7,717 nucleotides of DNA, from the NCBI GenBank assembly GCA_030613705.1, contig JAUWLJ010000089.1:1-7717 (forward strand), in the 5' to 3' direction. The first letter of the stretch is position 1, and each line of letters starts with the position of its first letter. The notes under the pieces were generated by a model that saw only the letters and a program-made list of their open reading frames with translations, ran no database searches and had not been told where the DNA came from. This document shows positions 1-5,180 of the stretch, piece by piece. The position numbers were made by a program, and so were the translations under genes. Source of the DNA: Chloroflexota bacterium (GTDB taxonomy: Bacteria; Chloroflexota; Anaerolineae; Anaerolineales; UBA4823).

Positions 1-700
1 CCTCGTCCCAGGCCAAGAAATAGAGGTGGGGATCGAAGTCATCATTGTTCTTGATATAGTGCATCCAGCGTTCATGCTCTTCCTCGATCGGTCTCTCCAC
101 AAATCCCCAGTGATCTCTGAACGATTCGATGACCGCATTCGTCATCGCCCACTCGTCCCGATCGACAACCAGAGTGCGCACTTCAATCCCTTCCGGCCAT
201 TGTGGGGCTGGCGGAGGATTGTCCAGTTCGATGACCATGCGCAGAGCGTACCTAACTTGCTGCAATCCTGCCTCCGTGAACAGATCTTGAGCTGCTTGAT
301 TCAGGCAAATAACTGAGCCCTCCAAGATAACCCTTGACTGGGGAGGCGCCTTGGGGATCGCCAAACGCGCGCGTTCCTCTGCCCATTCAAGCAAATAGGA
401 TCCAACGCCTCGATTGGTGTGATCCGGGTGAACCCGCCCCCAGCAACGGATGGACACATGCGGCTTCACATCCCATGCTTCACAATAAGCTATAATTTGA
501 CCATCCAGGGTTGAGACAACACGGCTGTCAGTATCCAGGTCAAATCCAGGCGTCTGCCACTCATTACCTATTTCTTGCAGGATGAACTTATCAACGCCAA
601 CCATGTGGCGAGCCTCAACGTTGAACATCTCGACCGTGGCTTCCAGGTCGTCCATGGACGCCGGACGCACCCGGTATCCTTCAGGTAAGGAATTCTTCAT
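1..700 (-). CDS. GNAT family N-acetyltransferase, probably two-domain (3' end beyond window)
   Basis: An open frame runs leftward from ATG at 698-700 to the window edge, giving 233 codons with no stop, so the C-terminus is missing. A GAGGTG Shine-Dalgarno at 705-710 ends 4 nt before the ATG. GNAT enzymes move an acetyl group from acetyl-CoA to an amine. Residues about 88-112 hold the acetyl-CoA-binding motif A: a WGRVHP strand end, then R97-G98-V99-G100-S101, then a helix (YLLEWAEERAR). The first GNAT fold ends near residue 158 (LQQVRYALRMVIEL). A new strand then begins, 'EGIEVRTL' at 170-177, so a second GNAT-like domain is likely. The gene follows the ABC permease gene by 75 bp on the same strand and is probably cotranscribed. 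Substrate unknown; the protein is not closely similar to the two small GNATs upstream. Confidence 0.85.
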   Translation of the reverse strand, partial: MKNSLPEGYRVRPASMDDLEATVEMFNVEARHMVGVDKFILQEIGNEWQTPGFDLDTDSRVVSTLDGQIIAYCEAWDVKPHVSIRCWGRVHPDHTNRGVGSYLLEWAEERARLAIPKAPPQSRVILEGSVICLNQAAQDLFTEAGLQQVRYALRMVIELDNPPPAPQWPEGIEVRTLVVDRDEWAMTNAVIESFRDHWGFVERPIEEEHERWMHYIKNNDDFDPHLYFLAWDE

Positions 701-737
701 AGCACACCTCTACTGCGCAATATATATTTTCTCCACT

Positions 738-753
738 GTCCTCCTGGGAGGAC
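738..753 (-). other. Short GC-rich hairpin between permease and GNAT genes
   Basis: GTCCTC and GAGGAC are perfect inverted repeats around a 4-nt loop; with one more pair the stem is 7 bp with a 2-nt centre. It sits in the 75-bp gap between the permease stop and the next GNAT start. Neither strand has a T-run directly after it, so I do not call it an intrinsic terminator. It could be an mRNA processing or stability structure, or chance. Confidence 0.35.
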
Positions 754-775
754 TGACCAGTTAAACTCCGCAAGA

Positions 776-1600
776 TTAACCATTGCGATGAAGCTTTCCG
801 TTGCGTTTGGCATAGCGCTCGGCCATCCCAAAGACCCATAAACCAACCGGGATGGCGATCAAACCCATGATCAGCGTGGGCCAGATGAGAGGCCAGAGTT
901 CTGAGGTGGGTGTGCCCTCTAGTAAAGCCAGGCGGGTGCCATCCAGCACATACGTAGCTGGGCTGAGCACTGCCAATTTCTGCAGAAATTCCGGCAGCAC
1001 ACTTATTGGGTAGTAAACACCAGAGATCAATAAAAGCACGGCGATGATCACATGAGTCATCTGAGAGCCGCGCTCAGGGAAGAGCAATGGCAAGATAGAC
1101 CCCATGATGCCGATACCAACGAATGACAAGCTTCCGACAATAAGCATCAGTGTGCCGCCAAACATATTCGCATGGCTCAGGTCAATATCAAACAAGACCA
1201 CAGTTACGGCCAGAATGAGGCTAGTGAAGATCAGGCTGTAGATCAAGGCAAAGAAAGTTTGCCCGGCCATATGAGTCACACGGCGGACAGGTGCCATCAA
1301 AGTGTATTCAATCGTCCCCTCCCAGCGCTCCATCCCAATCACATCTGTGATCCAGTAGAAAATCAAGGAGAGATAACGCCAGACCAGGGTGCCGACCACC
1401 AGGTAAAGTACCAGGTAGCGGCCATCTATGTTTTGACCACTGAGCTGCTCCATGCCCATCCCAATATAGCTGACCGAGAGGCTGTTGGCTATCGAGTATG
1501 CCAACCAAACTACCTCCCAAGACAGGTAACGCTTCACCAGGTTGGCGTTGCGCTCCATAAATGCATAAGTTGCTCTAAATTCATGTATTAATGTCGCCAT
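776..1600 (-). CDS. ABC-2 type transporter permease subunit
   Basis: A 274-residue integral membrane protein, the usual length for an ABC-2 exporter permease. Hydrophobic segments lie at about 30-50, 62-84, 114-137, 148-173, 183-203 and 236-259, giving six probable membrane spans. Family features include the cytoplasmic stretch 'WEGTIEYTLMAP' (93-104) after the second span, and the region 192-223 with ISGVYYP, LPEF, a SPATY turn and DGTR, typical of the ABC-2 membrane domain. A basic tail (RYAKRNGKLHR) fits a cytoplasmic C-terminus. The start is ATG at 1598-1600, with GAGGTG at 1608-1613 as Shine-Dalgarno. The upstream GNAT stop (1607-1609) lies only 6 bp away and overlaps that site, so translation is probably coupled. 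It most likely pairs with the ATPase encoded at 2833-3669; two GNAT genes lie between them. Direction is probably export; substrate unknown. Confidence 0.93.
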   Translation of the reverse strand: MATLIHEFRATYAFMERNANLVKRYLSWEVVWLAYSIANSLSVSYIGMGMEQLSGQNIDGRYLVLYLVVGTLVWRYLSLIFYWITDVIGMERWEGTIEYTLMAPVRRVTHMAGQTFFALIYSLIFTSLILAVTVVLFDIDLSHANMFGGTLMLIVGSLSFVGIGIMGSILPLLFPERGSQMTHVIIAVLLLISGVYYPISVLPEFLQKLAVLSPATYVLDGTRLALLEGTPTSELWPLIWPTLIMGLIAIPVGLWVFGMAERYAKRNGKLHRNG

Positions 1601-1606
1601 AATTGC

Positions 1607-2164
1607 TCACCTCTCTTTCCATTCATCACGCAATATCCCCATAAAAATCATGTCGTAACGGCGTCCATCACGGTTCAGGAATTGGCGGGCACGCCCCTCG
1701 ATGACGAATCCTACTTTTTCATATGAACGGATTGCACGTGAGTTGTACTCAAAAACACTCAACGATAAACGGTGCAGATTGAGTTCCTCGAATGCATAGC
1801 GCAGCAAAATGCGCATTGCATCGGTGCCATAACCCTTACCCCAATATTCACGCTCTCCAAGTCCAATCCCCACCCAGGCATCGCCATGTACCCACTGAAT
1901 CCCATCCAATCCGATCAGACCGATGGTGAGATCCTCTTCCAGTGTGCGGATCAGGAAGAACAGCTCATCGTTTTTCTGCTGCTCGACAAGATCCTTCTCA
2001 AACCATTCCTTATACTTATCCACTGATAAGAGCCGCGCAGGATCTGTATCAAGTAATCGCACGAATTCCGAATCCCGCATCCACTTGGCGAATAATCCAG
2101 CAGCCAACTGGGGTTCAGCTGCAACAAACCGCACCAACTCTCCCTGGAATAAATTATTACTCAT
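1607..2164 (-). CDS. GNAT family N-acetyltransferase, RimJ/RimL-like (second copy)
   Basis: A 185-residue single-domain GNAT of the RimJ/RimL/Acetyltransf_3 type, which acetylates amino groups of proteins, amino acids or small molecules using acetyl-CoA. Visible landmarks: an N-terminal 'LFQGELVRF' strand; motif A at about 97-124 with W108-G109-K110-G111-Y112-G113-T114 followed by the helix DAMRILLRYAF; 'LNLHRLSLSVFEYNSRAIRSYEKVGF' as motif B across about 129-153; and a C-terminal GRRYDMIFMGILRDEW. I chose ATG at 2162-2164 because GAGAGGT (2171-2177) lies 6 nt upstream and the N-terminus then aligns with its paralogue. A longer frame from 2206 would overlap the preceding gene and lacks a good ribosome site. 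The gene begins 14 bp after the stop of the other GNAT. The two look like an old tandem duplication. Substrate unknown. Confidence 0.92.
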   Translation of the reverse strand: MSNNLFQGELVRFVAAEPQLAAGLFAKWMRDSEFVRLLDTDPARLLSVDKYKEWFEKDLVEQQKNDELFFLIRTLEEDLTIGLIGLDGIQWVHGDAWVGIGLGEREYWGKGYGTDAMRILLRYAFEELNLHRLSLSVFEYNSRAIRSYEKVGFVIEGRARQFLNRDGRRYDMIFMGILRDEWKER

Positions 2165-2170
2165 TAATTT

Positions 2171-2177
2171 ACCTCTC
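2171..2177 (-). promoter_or_regulatory. Ribosome binding site deciding the start of the second GNAT
   Basis: GAGAGGT on the minus strand, 6 nt before ATG 2162-2164. It lies in the 14-bp gap after the upstream GNAT stop (2179-2181). No comparable site precedes the alternative in-frame ATG at 2204-2206. Confidence 0.75.
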
Positions 2178-2178
2178 T

Positions 2179-2814
2179 TCAGATCTGAGCCCACATCGTT
2201 CTCCATTCACTCTGTTCCCATTCTTCTCGTAAAAGACCCAAATGGAGTACATCCCAGCGCCTGCCCTTCCGGTGTATTGCCTCACGCCGGCGGGCTTCAA
2301 CCTTGAAGGCTGCTTTCTCAAAAAGCCGCAGCGCGACCTGGTTGTGCTCTGGGATGGCTATGCTTACACGGTAGAGGTTGAGCTCTCGAAAAGCGTAGCC
2401 CAGGAGCAACCTGAGAGCATCCGACCCGTAGCCCTTGCCCCGCTCCTCAGGATTGCCAATACCAATGGAGAGTGAACCCACCCCATGACTCCACCCTATC
2501 CAATCCAACCTGGCAAAACCAAGCAAAAGATCAGAATCTTGCACAGCCCCCTGCGCTGCCTCAGTGCTCTCGCTGAGTGGCAGTCGGCGGATAGTGAAGT
2601 AATACCGATTTCCTTTCTCATCCATCTCCTTCTCGATCTCGGTATATTTCTTCTTGATCTGAGCCGGGGAGAGCGGCCTAACCAATTCTTTGCCCAACAA
2701 GCGCTGGAATTCTGCATCATGCGTCCAATGGGATTCGATCTCTGCATCCTGATCGGGTTTGATCGATGCCAGGTAGACCAGCTGTCCTTCGAATAACGGG
2801 GTATTCAAATCCAT
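2179..2814 (-). CDS. GNAT family N-acetyltransferase, RimJ/RimL-like (first copy)
   Basis: A 211-residue GNAT enzyme of the same subgroup as the gene at 1607-2164. They share the N-terminal 'LF-G-LV' strand, W-H before motif A, GKGYG, the 'AF-ELNL-R' helix, the GRR-D stretch and L-R-EW near the end. The acetyl-CoA loop is R125-G126-K127-G128-Y129-G130-S131. This copy has a longer loop at about 79-95 (LPLSESTEAAQGAVQDS) between the first strands and a C-terminal extension after LREEW. The start is set at ATG 2812-2814 because AAGGA (2823-2827) lies 8 nt upstream; ATG 2821-2823 is also in frame but overlaps that site. It begins 18 bp after the ABC ATPase stop, so the two are almost certainly cotranscribed. 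Acetyl acceptor unknown: a ribosomal or other protein N-terminus, a drug, or the exported molecule are all possible. Confidence 0.92.
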   Translation of the reverse strand: MDLNTPLFEGQLVYLASIKPDQDAEIESHWTHDAEFQRLLGKELVRPLSPAQIKKKYTEIEKEMDEKGNRYYFTIRRLPLSESTEAAQGAVQDSDLLLGFARLDWIGWSHGVGSLSIGIGNPEERGKGYGSDALRLLLGYAFRELNLYRVSIAIPEHNQVALRLFEKAAFKVEARRREAIHRKGRRWDVLHLGLLREEWEQSEWRTMWAQI

Positions 2815-2822
2815 TTCGACCA

Positions 2823-2827
2823 TCCTT
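2823..2827 (-). promoter_or_regulatory. Ribosome binding site deciding the start of the first GNAT
   Basis: AAGGA on the minus strand, 8 nt before ATG 2812-2814. The alternative ATG at 2821-2823 would share a base with the site and leave no spacer, which favours the inner ATG. Confidence 0.6.
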
Positions 2828-2832
2828 CACTT

Positions 2833-3669
2833 CTATATGAGTGGGTAGATTTCATCTTTCACCAGAGTTTTACCGGTTAATTCTAGAAAGACGTCTTCCA
2901 GAGTCGGCTCATACCCATTCGAGGAGATGATCTTCTTTAACCCTTGAGGGTTATCTAGAGCCACGATCTTTCCGCTATCGATGATCGCGATCCGGTCGCA
3001 CAGATTATCCGCCTCCAGCATATCGTGTGTTGTCAGCAGAATGGTGGTGCCTGATCCCTGATTGAGCTCTTTAATGACGCTCTGCACCTCCCGCTTTGAG
3101 CGCGGGTCAAGCCCAGTGGTAGGCTCATCCATCAACAACAGCCTGGGGCGAGAAAGTAAAGCCCGGGCGATAGCTACTTTTTGCTGCATACCCCGTGACA
3201 TCTCCTCCATCGGTTTGAAAATCGAGCGTTTCTTAAGCCCCAATCGGATCAGGATCTCCTCTATGCGTATGCGGGATTCTCTACCGTTCATGCCATACAA
3301 ACGAGCACCATAAAGCAGGTTTTCCATTGGGGAGAGCTTCTTGAAAAAGCTCGCCTCCACTGAGACCCTGTTGATCAGTCGCTGAACTTCCATCGGCTGC
3401 TGGACAACATCGTAACCAAAAACCTTAATCTCACCTTTATCCGGCAGCAGCAGAGTGGCGATGAGACGGATCAGAGTTGATTTCCCTGAGCCATTGGGGC
3501 CCAAAACTCCGAATATTTCTCCTTCTTGAACTTCGAATGAAACGCTATCCACCGCCACCACGACCGGTCTTTGGCCGTTGGAGTTTTGTTTGAGGATATG
3601 TTTCCAGAATGATCCATCAGGCTTACCAAATTTCTTGAAAACATTATGAGCAATTATTGCTTGAGTCAT
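2833..3669 (-). CDS. ABC transporter ATP-binding protein (ABC-2 exporter type)
   Basis: A 278-residue nucleotide-binding subunit that would power the permease encoded at 776-1600. Motifs in order: Walker A GPNGSGKST (57-65), signature SRGMQ (158-162) replacing LSGGQ, Walker B LLLMDEP (177-183) with catalytic E182, D-loop GLD, and H-loop H215 in TTHD. The Q-loop glutamine appears to be glutamate (E105 in VSVEASFF). The C-terminal 'PTLEDVFLELTG' (255-266) is typical of DrrA/CcmA-like exporter ATPases. An extra stretch of about 20 residues (15-36) precedes the first core strand. Two ATGs stand in a row; AAGGAG (3676-3681) is 3 nt from the outer one (3670-3672) and 6 nt from the inner (3667-3669), so I prefer the inner. 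It is the first gene of the operon and sits directly behind three terminator-like hairpins. Export is probable; the cargo cannot be read from sequence. Confidence 0.95.
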   Translation of the reverse strand: MTQAIIAHNVFKKFGKPDGSFWKHILKQNSNGQRPVVVAVDSVSFEVQEGEIFGVLGPNGSGKSTLIRLIATLLLPDKGEIKVFGYDVVQQPMEVQRLINRVSVEASFFKKLSPMENLLYGARLYGMNGRESRIRIEEILIRLGLKKRSIFKPMEEMSRGMQQKVAIARALLSRPRLLLMDEPTTGLDPRSKREVQSVIKELNQGSGTTILLTTHDMLEADNLCDRIAIIDSGKIVALDNPQGLKKIISSNGYEPTLEDVFLELTGKTLVKDEIYPLI

Positions 3670-3675
3670 CATTTA

Positions 3676-3681
3676 CTCCTT
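3676..3681 (-). promoter_or_regulatory. Ribosome binding site of the ABC ATPase gene
   Basis: AAGGAG on the minus strand, 3 nt before ATG 3670-3672 and 6 nt before the adjacent in-frame ATG 3667-3669. It lies 11 nt downstream of the T-run of the last terminator, so the operon can be expressed only by transcripts that pass that hairpin or start beyond it. Confidence 0.8.
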
Positions 3682-3692
3682 GCGAGTGAAAC

Positions 3693-3718
3693 AAAAAAGC
3701 CACGGGGTTTCCCGTGGC
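3693..3718 (-). terminator. Intrinsic terminator, last of three, just before the ABC ATPase
   Basis: On the minus strand GCCACGGG pairs perfectly with CCCGTGGC (8 bp, loop AAAC) and is followed at once by six T. This is a textbook Rho-independent terminator, 20 bp from the ATPase start. It points toward the operon it precedes, so it must be bypassed for expression. Confidence 0.85.
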
Positions 3719-3741
3719 AGGCATAGGCACAACTCGAATAT

Positions 3742-3773
3742 AAAAAGCCACGGGAGTGGAATACACCCGTGAC
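3742..3773 (-). terminator. Intrinsic terminator, second of three
   Basis: GTCACGGG pairs with CCCGTGGC (8 bp including one G-T wobble), extended by two pairs after a T-T mismatch, with a 5-nt loop, then five T. Its 3' arm and T-run repeat those of the next terminator exactly (CCCGTGGCTTTTT), so the 3' arm could instead pair with the 5' arm of the next hairpin. Confidence 0.75.
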
Positions 3774-3807
3774 TGTCAAAATTTTTAAAATTCAATTTAC
3801 CGTTTGA

Positions 3808-3897
3808 TCAGTAGGCGTACTCCGACAAGGAAAAAGCCCCACCGCTATCGGAAGCGGCATGGCGAATTCGGGTAATGTAAACAGGTGCTTTAAACAT
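3808..3897 (-). CDS. Upstream small ORF, candidate 29-residue leader peptide
   Basis: ATG at 3895-3897 opens 29 codons ending in TGA at 3808-3810. The peptide begins MFKAPVYITRIRH and ends SLSEYAY. AAAGGAG (3909-3915), a strong Shine-Dalgarno match, lies 11 nt upstream, a rather long spacer, and the predicted transcript start is about 30 nt upstream. There is no signal peptide, recognisable domain, or run of a single amino acid of the kind found in amino-acid attenuators. The first terminator hairpin (3831-3863) falls entirely inside the reading frame, so translating ribosomes would unfold it. The stop lies 34 nt before the second hairpin. I infer a regulatory leader whose translation, rather than its product, matters. 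It may alternatively be a chance ORF. Confidence 0.45.
   Translation of the reverse strand: MFKAPVYITRIRHAASDSGGAFSLSEYAY
3831..3863 (-). terminator. Possible intrinsic terminator inside the leader ORF, first of three
   Basis: In RNA from the minus strand CCGCU pairs with AGCGG around a 6-nt loop. The stem extends through two wobble pairs and a mismatch to an outer GCC/GGC, followed by five U. It is weaker than the other two because of the imperfect lower stem. It lies within the 29-codon leader ORF, so active translation would be expected to prevent it from forming. Confidence 0.5.
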
Positions 3898-3934
3898 TAA
3901 AAAACCGACTCCTTTCGGAAATTTCAATGACGGA

Positions 3935-3964
3935 AGTCTACCATGGAGAGCAGATCCATGTCAA
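3935..3964 (-). promoter_or_regulatory. Sigma70-type promoter of the ABC/GNAT operon
   Basis: On the minus strand a perfect -35 box TTGACA (3959-3964), an 18-bp spacer, and a -10 box TAGACT (3935-3940) preceded by TG one base upstream (extended -10). Transcription should start near 3928, about 30 nt before the leader ORF. It lies 38 bp after the stop of the upstream phosphatase gene and is the only strong promoter I see in the window. Confidence 0.75.
3942..3960 (-). promoter_or_regulatory. Dyad inside the promoter spacer, candidate operator
   Basis: CATGGA and TCCATG form a perfect 6-bp inverted repeat with 7 bp between. The dyad fills the space between the -35 and -10 boxes and overlaps the last two bases of TTGACA. 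A dyad at this place suits a repressor, or a MerR-type activator, though those usually use a 19-20-bp spacer. No regulator gene is present in the window. Confidence 0.45.
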
Positions 3965-4002
3965 GTCATTAACCACAGATTAATAAGACAGCGCTCAATT
4001 GA

Positions 4003-5037
4003 TCATTGCTGAGGGATTTCAAATGTATCTATGACTTCATTCAGGCGATTGATGAATTGAAAGCGAATCGCGTTCTCGCTAGCCTCGACCAGCATAGCGC
4101 CATAATCTTGATTGTATCTCATCTGACTGCCATCGATAACACCGAAGAAAGAATATTTAGACTTTCCTCCCAATCCGTTGACGAAGTAGGTGATACCATC
4201 CCTGAGAATGCGCTCGTATGTGTGATCGTGCCCGCTTAGGACAACATCTGCACCCCATTCAGCGAAGGGCCACTGCATCCAATCCACATCACCATGCATA
4301 CCTGAGGAGTATGGAGCATGGTGAAAATATACAATATTCCAAGGGCTGGTCGAGACCGCCAGCTGGTTTTGCAGCCAGACCGCTTGCTGGGATGTTCTCC
4401 CAACGCCATCTGGTTCTCGTGAGTCACTATCTAAGGCATAAAAATGCACCGGTCCGTAGGAAAAGTCATAATAGCGCTCATTGCCGGGCAGTGTGAAATA
4501 ATCCAGGTAGGGTTGTGCACCTTTAGAATGCCAATCATGATTGCCCAAGCTGGGGAAGAAGCGGTTCTCTTGCCCTCCTTCTCCATAGCTGCCAATATAG
4601 GGTGCGATAAATTCATGGAAGAATTGACCGATGTGGCTATCGATTGTTTCTGCAGTGCCATCAGGGTAGTTATTATCCCCAGTGGTGATGATGAGATCAG
4701 GATTCCAACTCTTGACCAAGGCAGCTACATCGGCTTCGGGCTGCTTTCCGCTGCCATAATCACCGATGACGGCGAAGCGCACTATCTGGGGAATTGGCGT
4801 CTCGGATGGAATAGGGGGTAAGGCTGTCTCTGTGGGGATGTCGATAGCTGTTGGAAGTGATGTGGGCTGAATAGGAGTCGGTGAGGGGATTTCACTGGGG
4901 GTGGGTGAGGAACGCGGAGTTGAAGTTGGCAGAGGAGGGAGCGCAGTACCGTTGCACGCGGCAAGAAGAGTAACAAGCATAACAGGAACGAAGATCATCC
5001 ACATTGCTCTCTCGAGGATTTTGTTTGTAAACATCAC
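4003..5037 (-). CDS. Lipoprotein metallophosphoesterase, purple-acid-phosphatase-like (copy 1)
   Basis: A 344-residue exported enzyme that should hydrolyse phosphate esters with a two-metal centre. The N-terminus is a signal peptide ending in a lipobox L25-A26-A27-C28, so lipid anchoring is likely. A Pro/Thr/Ser-rich linker follows (about 32-85), then the catalytic domain (87-340). Metal-ligand motifs are GD93YG, GD121NNY124, GN166H167D168, H239-H240 and GH270DH272. The tyrosine in GDNNY is the feature that separates purple acid phosphatases from other members of the superfamily. Length and compactness suit the small TRAP-like form. The frame opens at GTG 5035-5037 with ATG directly after; AAGG about 8 nt upstream is the only ribosome site seen. 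The domain is about three-quarters identical by eye to the neighbouring copy, without gaps. The in vivo substrate is unknown; scavenging of organic phosphate outside the membrane is plausible. Confidence 0.9.
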   Translation of the reverse strand: MMFTNKILERAMWMIFVPVMLVTLLAACNGTALPPLPTSTPRSSPTPSEIPSPTPIQPTSLPTAIDIPTETALPPIPSETPIPQIVRFAVIGDYGSGKQPEADVAALVKSWNPDLIITTGDNNYPDGTAETIDSHIGQFFHEFIAPYIGSYGEGGQENRFFPSLGNHDWHSKGAQPYLDYFTLPGNERYYDFSYGPVHFYALDSDSREPDGVGRTSQQAVWLQNQLAVSTSPWNIVYFHHAPYSSGMHGDVDWMQWPFAEWGADVVLSGHDHTYERILRDGITYFVNGLGGKSKYSFFGVIDGSQMRYNQDYGAMLVEASENAIRFQFINRLNEVIDTFEIPQQ

Positions 5038-5074
5038 GAGGCTGGCCTTTTTTTCTTATGTTACATAATATGGA

Positions 5075-5168
5075 TAGGACTTACGCAGTTGGAGGTTAAA
5101 ATGTCATTTCCTGTCCCGGGAAGGGACAGGCTAAGAGTAAGCAAATGACATGAACTGCGTAACTCCTA
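5075..5168. mobile_element. MITE-like palindromic insertion with terminal inverted repeats
   Basis: A 94-bp element bounded by 16-bp inverted repeats, TAGGACTTACGCAGTT (5075-5090) and its complement at 5153-5168 with one mismatch. It is flanked by the direct repeat ATGGA (5070-5074 and 5169-5173), which looks like a target-site duplication. Two nested inverted repeats lie inside: ATGTCATTT (5101-5109 with 5143-5151) and CCTGTCCC (5110-5117 with 5123-5130, loop GGGAA). The whole can therefore fold into one long interrupted hairpin. It is too short to encode a transposase, so it would depend on one elsewhere. It lies between the two phosphatase genes, 37 bp upstream of copy 1, and may affect readthrough or folding of their transcript. 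TA flanking GGACTTACGC on both sides is an alternative reading of the duplication. Confidence 0.75.
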
Positions 5169-5180
5169 ATGGATTCAGAT

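Larger units (their letters stand above)
3673..3928 (-). promoter_or_regulatory. Candidate transcription-attenuation leader of the ABC/GNAT operon
   Basis: From the predicted transcript start near 3928 to the ATPase start, the RNA would carry, in order, a ribosome binding site, a 29-codon small ORF, one hairpin plus T-run inside that ORF, and two further hairpins with T-runs sharing the same arm sequence. The operon's own Shine-Dalgarno follows. A promoter placed upstream of several terminators, with no conventional gene in between, is what attenuation-controlled operons look like. The inducer is unknown. The simpler reading, tandem terminators that merely insulate the operon, is possible only if transcription also starts downstream of 3693, and I see no promoter there. 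Confidence 0.55.

Noticed and set aside
26..316. Plus-strand ORF of 96 codons
   Set aside because: It lies antisense to a clear GNAT gene that is open across 1-700 on the minus strand with a good ribosome site. The plus-strand peptide shows no family motif.
1172..1591. Plus-strand ORF of 139 codons
   Set aside because: Fully antisense to the ABC permease, whose membrane segments and family motifs are clear; the peptide has no recognisable features.
2165..2206. 14-residue N-terminal extension of the second GNAT
   Set aside because: It would overlap the end of the preceding gene, lacks a Shine-Dalgarno sequence and does not align with the paralogue; the internal ATG has a strong site.
1923..2306. 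Plus-strand ORFs across the GNAT gene junction
   Set aside because: Shadows of two overlapping acetyltransferase regions; low-complexity peptides with no ribosome site seen.
3757..3779. Second TTGACA hexamer (3774-3779) as a promoter downstream of the first terminator
   Set aside because: No -10-like hexamer occurs 16-19 bp downstream; that stretch is the GC-rich stem of the second terminator.
4444..4821. Plus-strand ORF of 125 codons, with a similar one at 5595-6047
   Set aside because: The two resemble each other only because they are antisense to the two homologous phosphatase genes. The resemblance follows from the duplication, not from a conserved plus-strand protein.
4850..4945. Repetitive Pro/Thr/Ser coding stretch as a DNA repeat array
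   Set aside because: It is the low-complexity linker of the lipoprotein phosphatase; codons vary and there is no fixed repeat unit.
5041..5056. Seven-T run after GCTGGCC on the plus strand as a terminator
   Set aside because: No stable hairpin precedes it, and there is no plus-strand gene to terminate.
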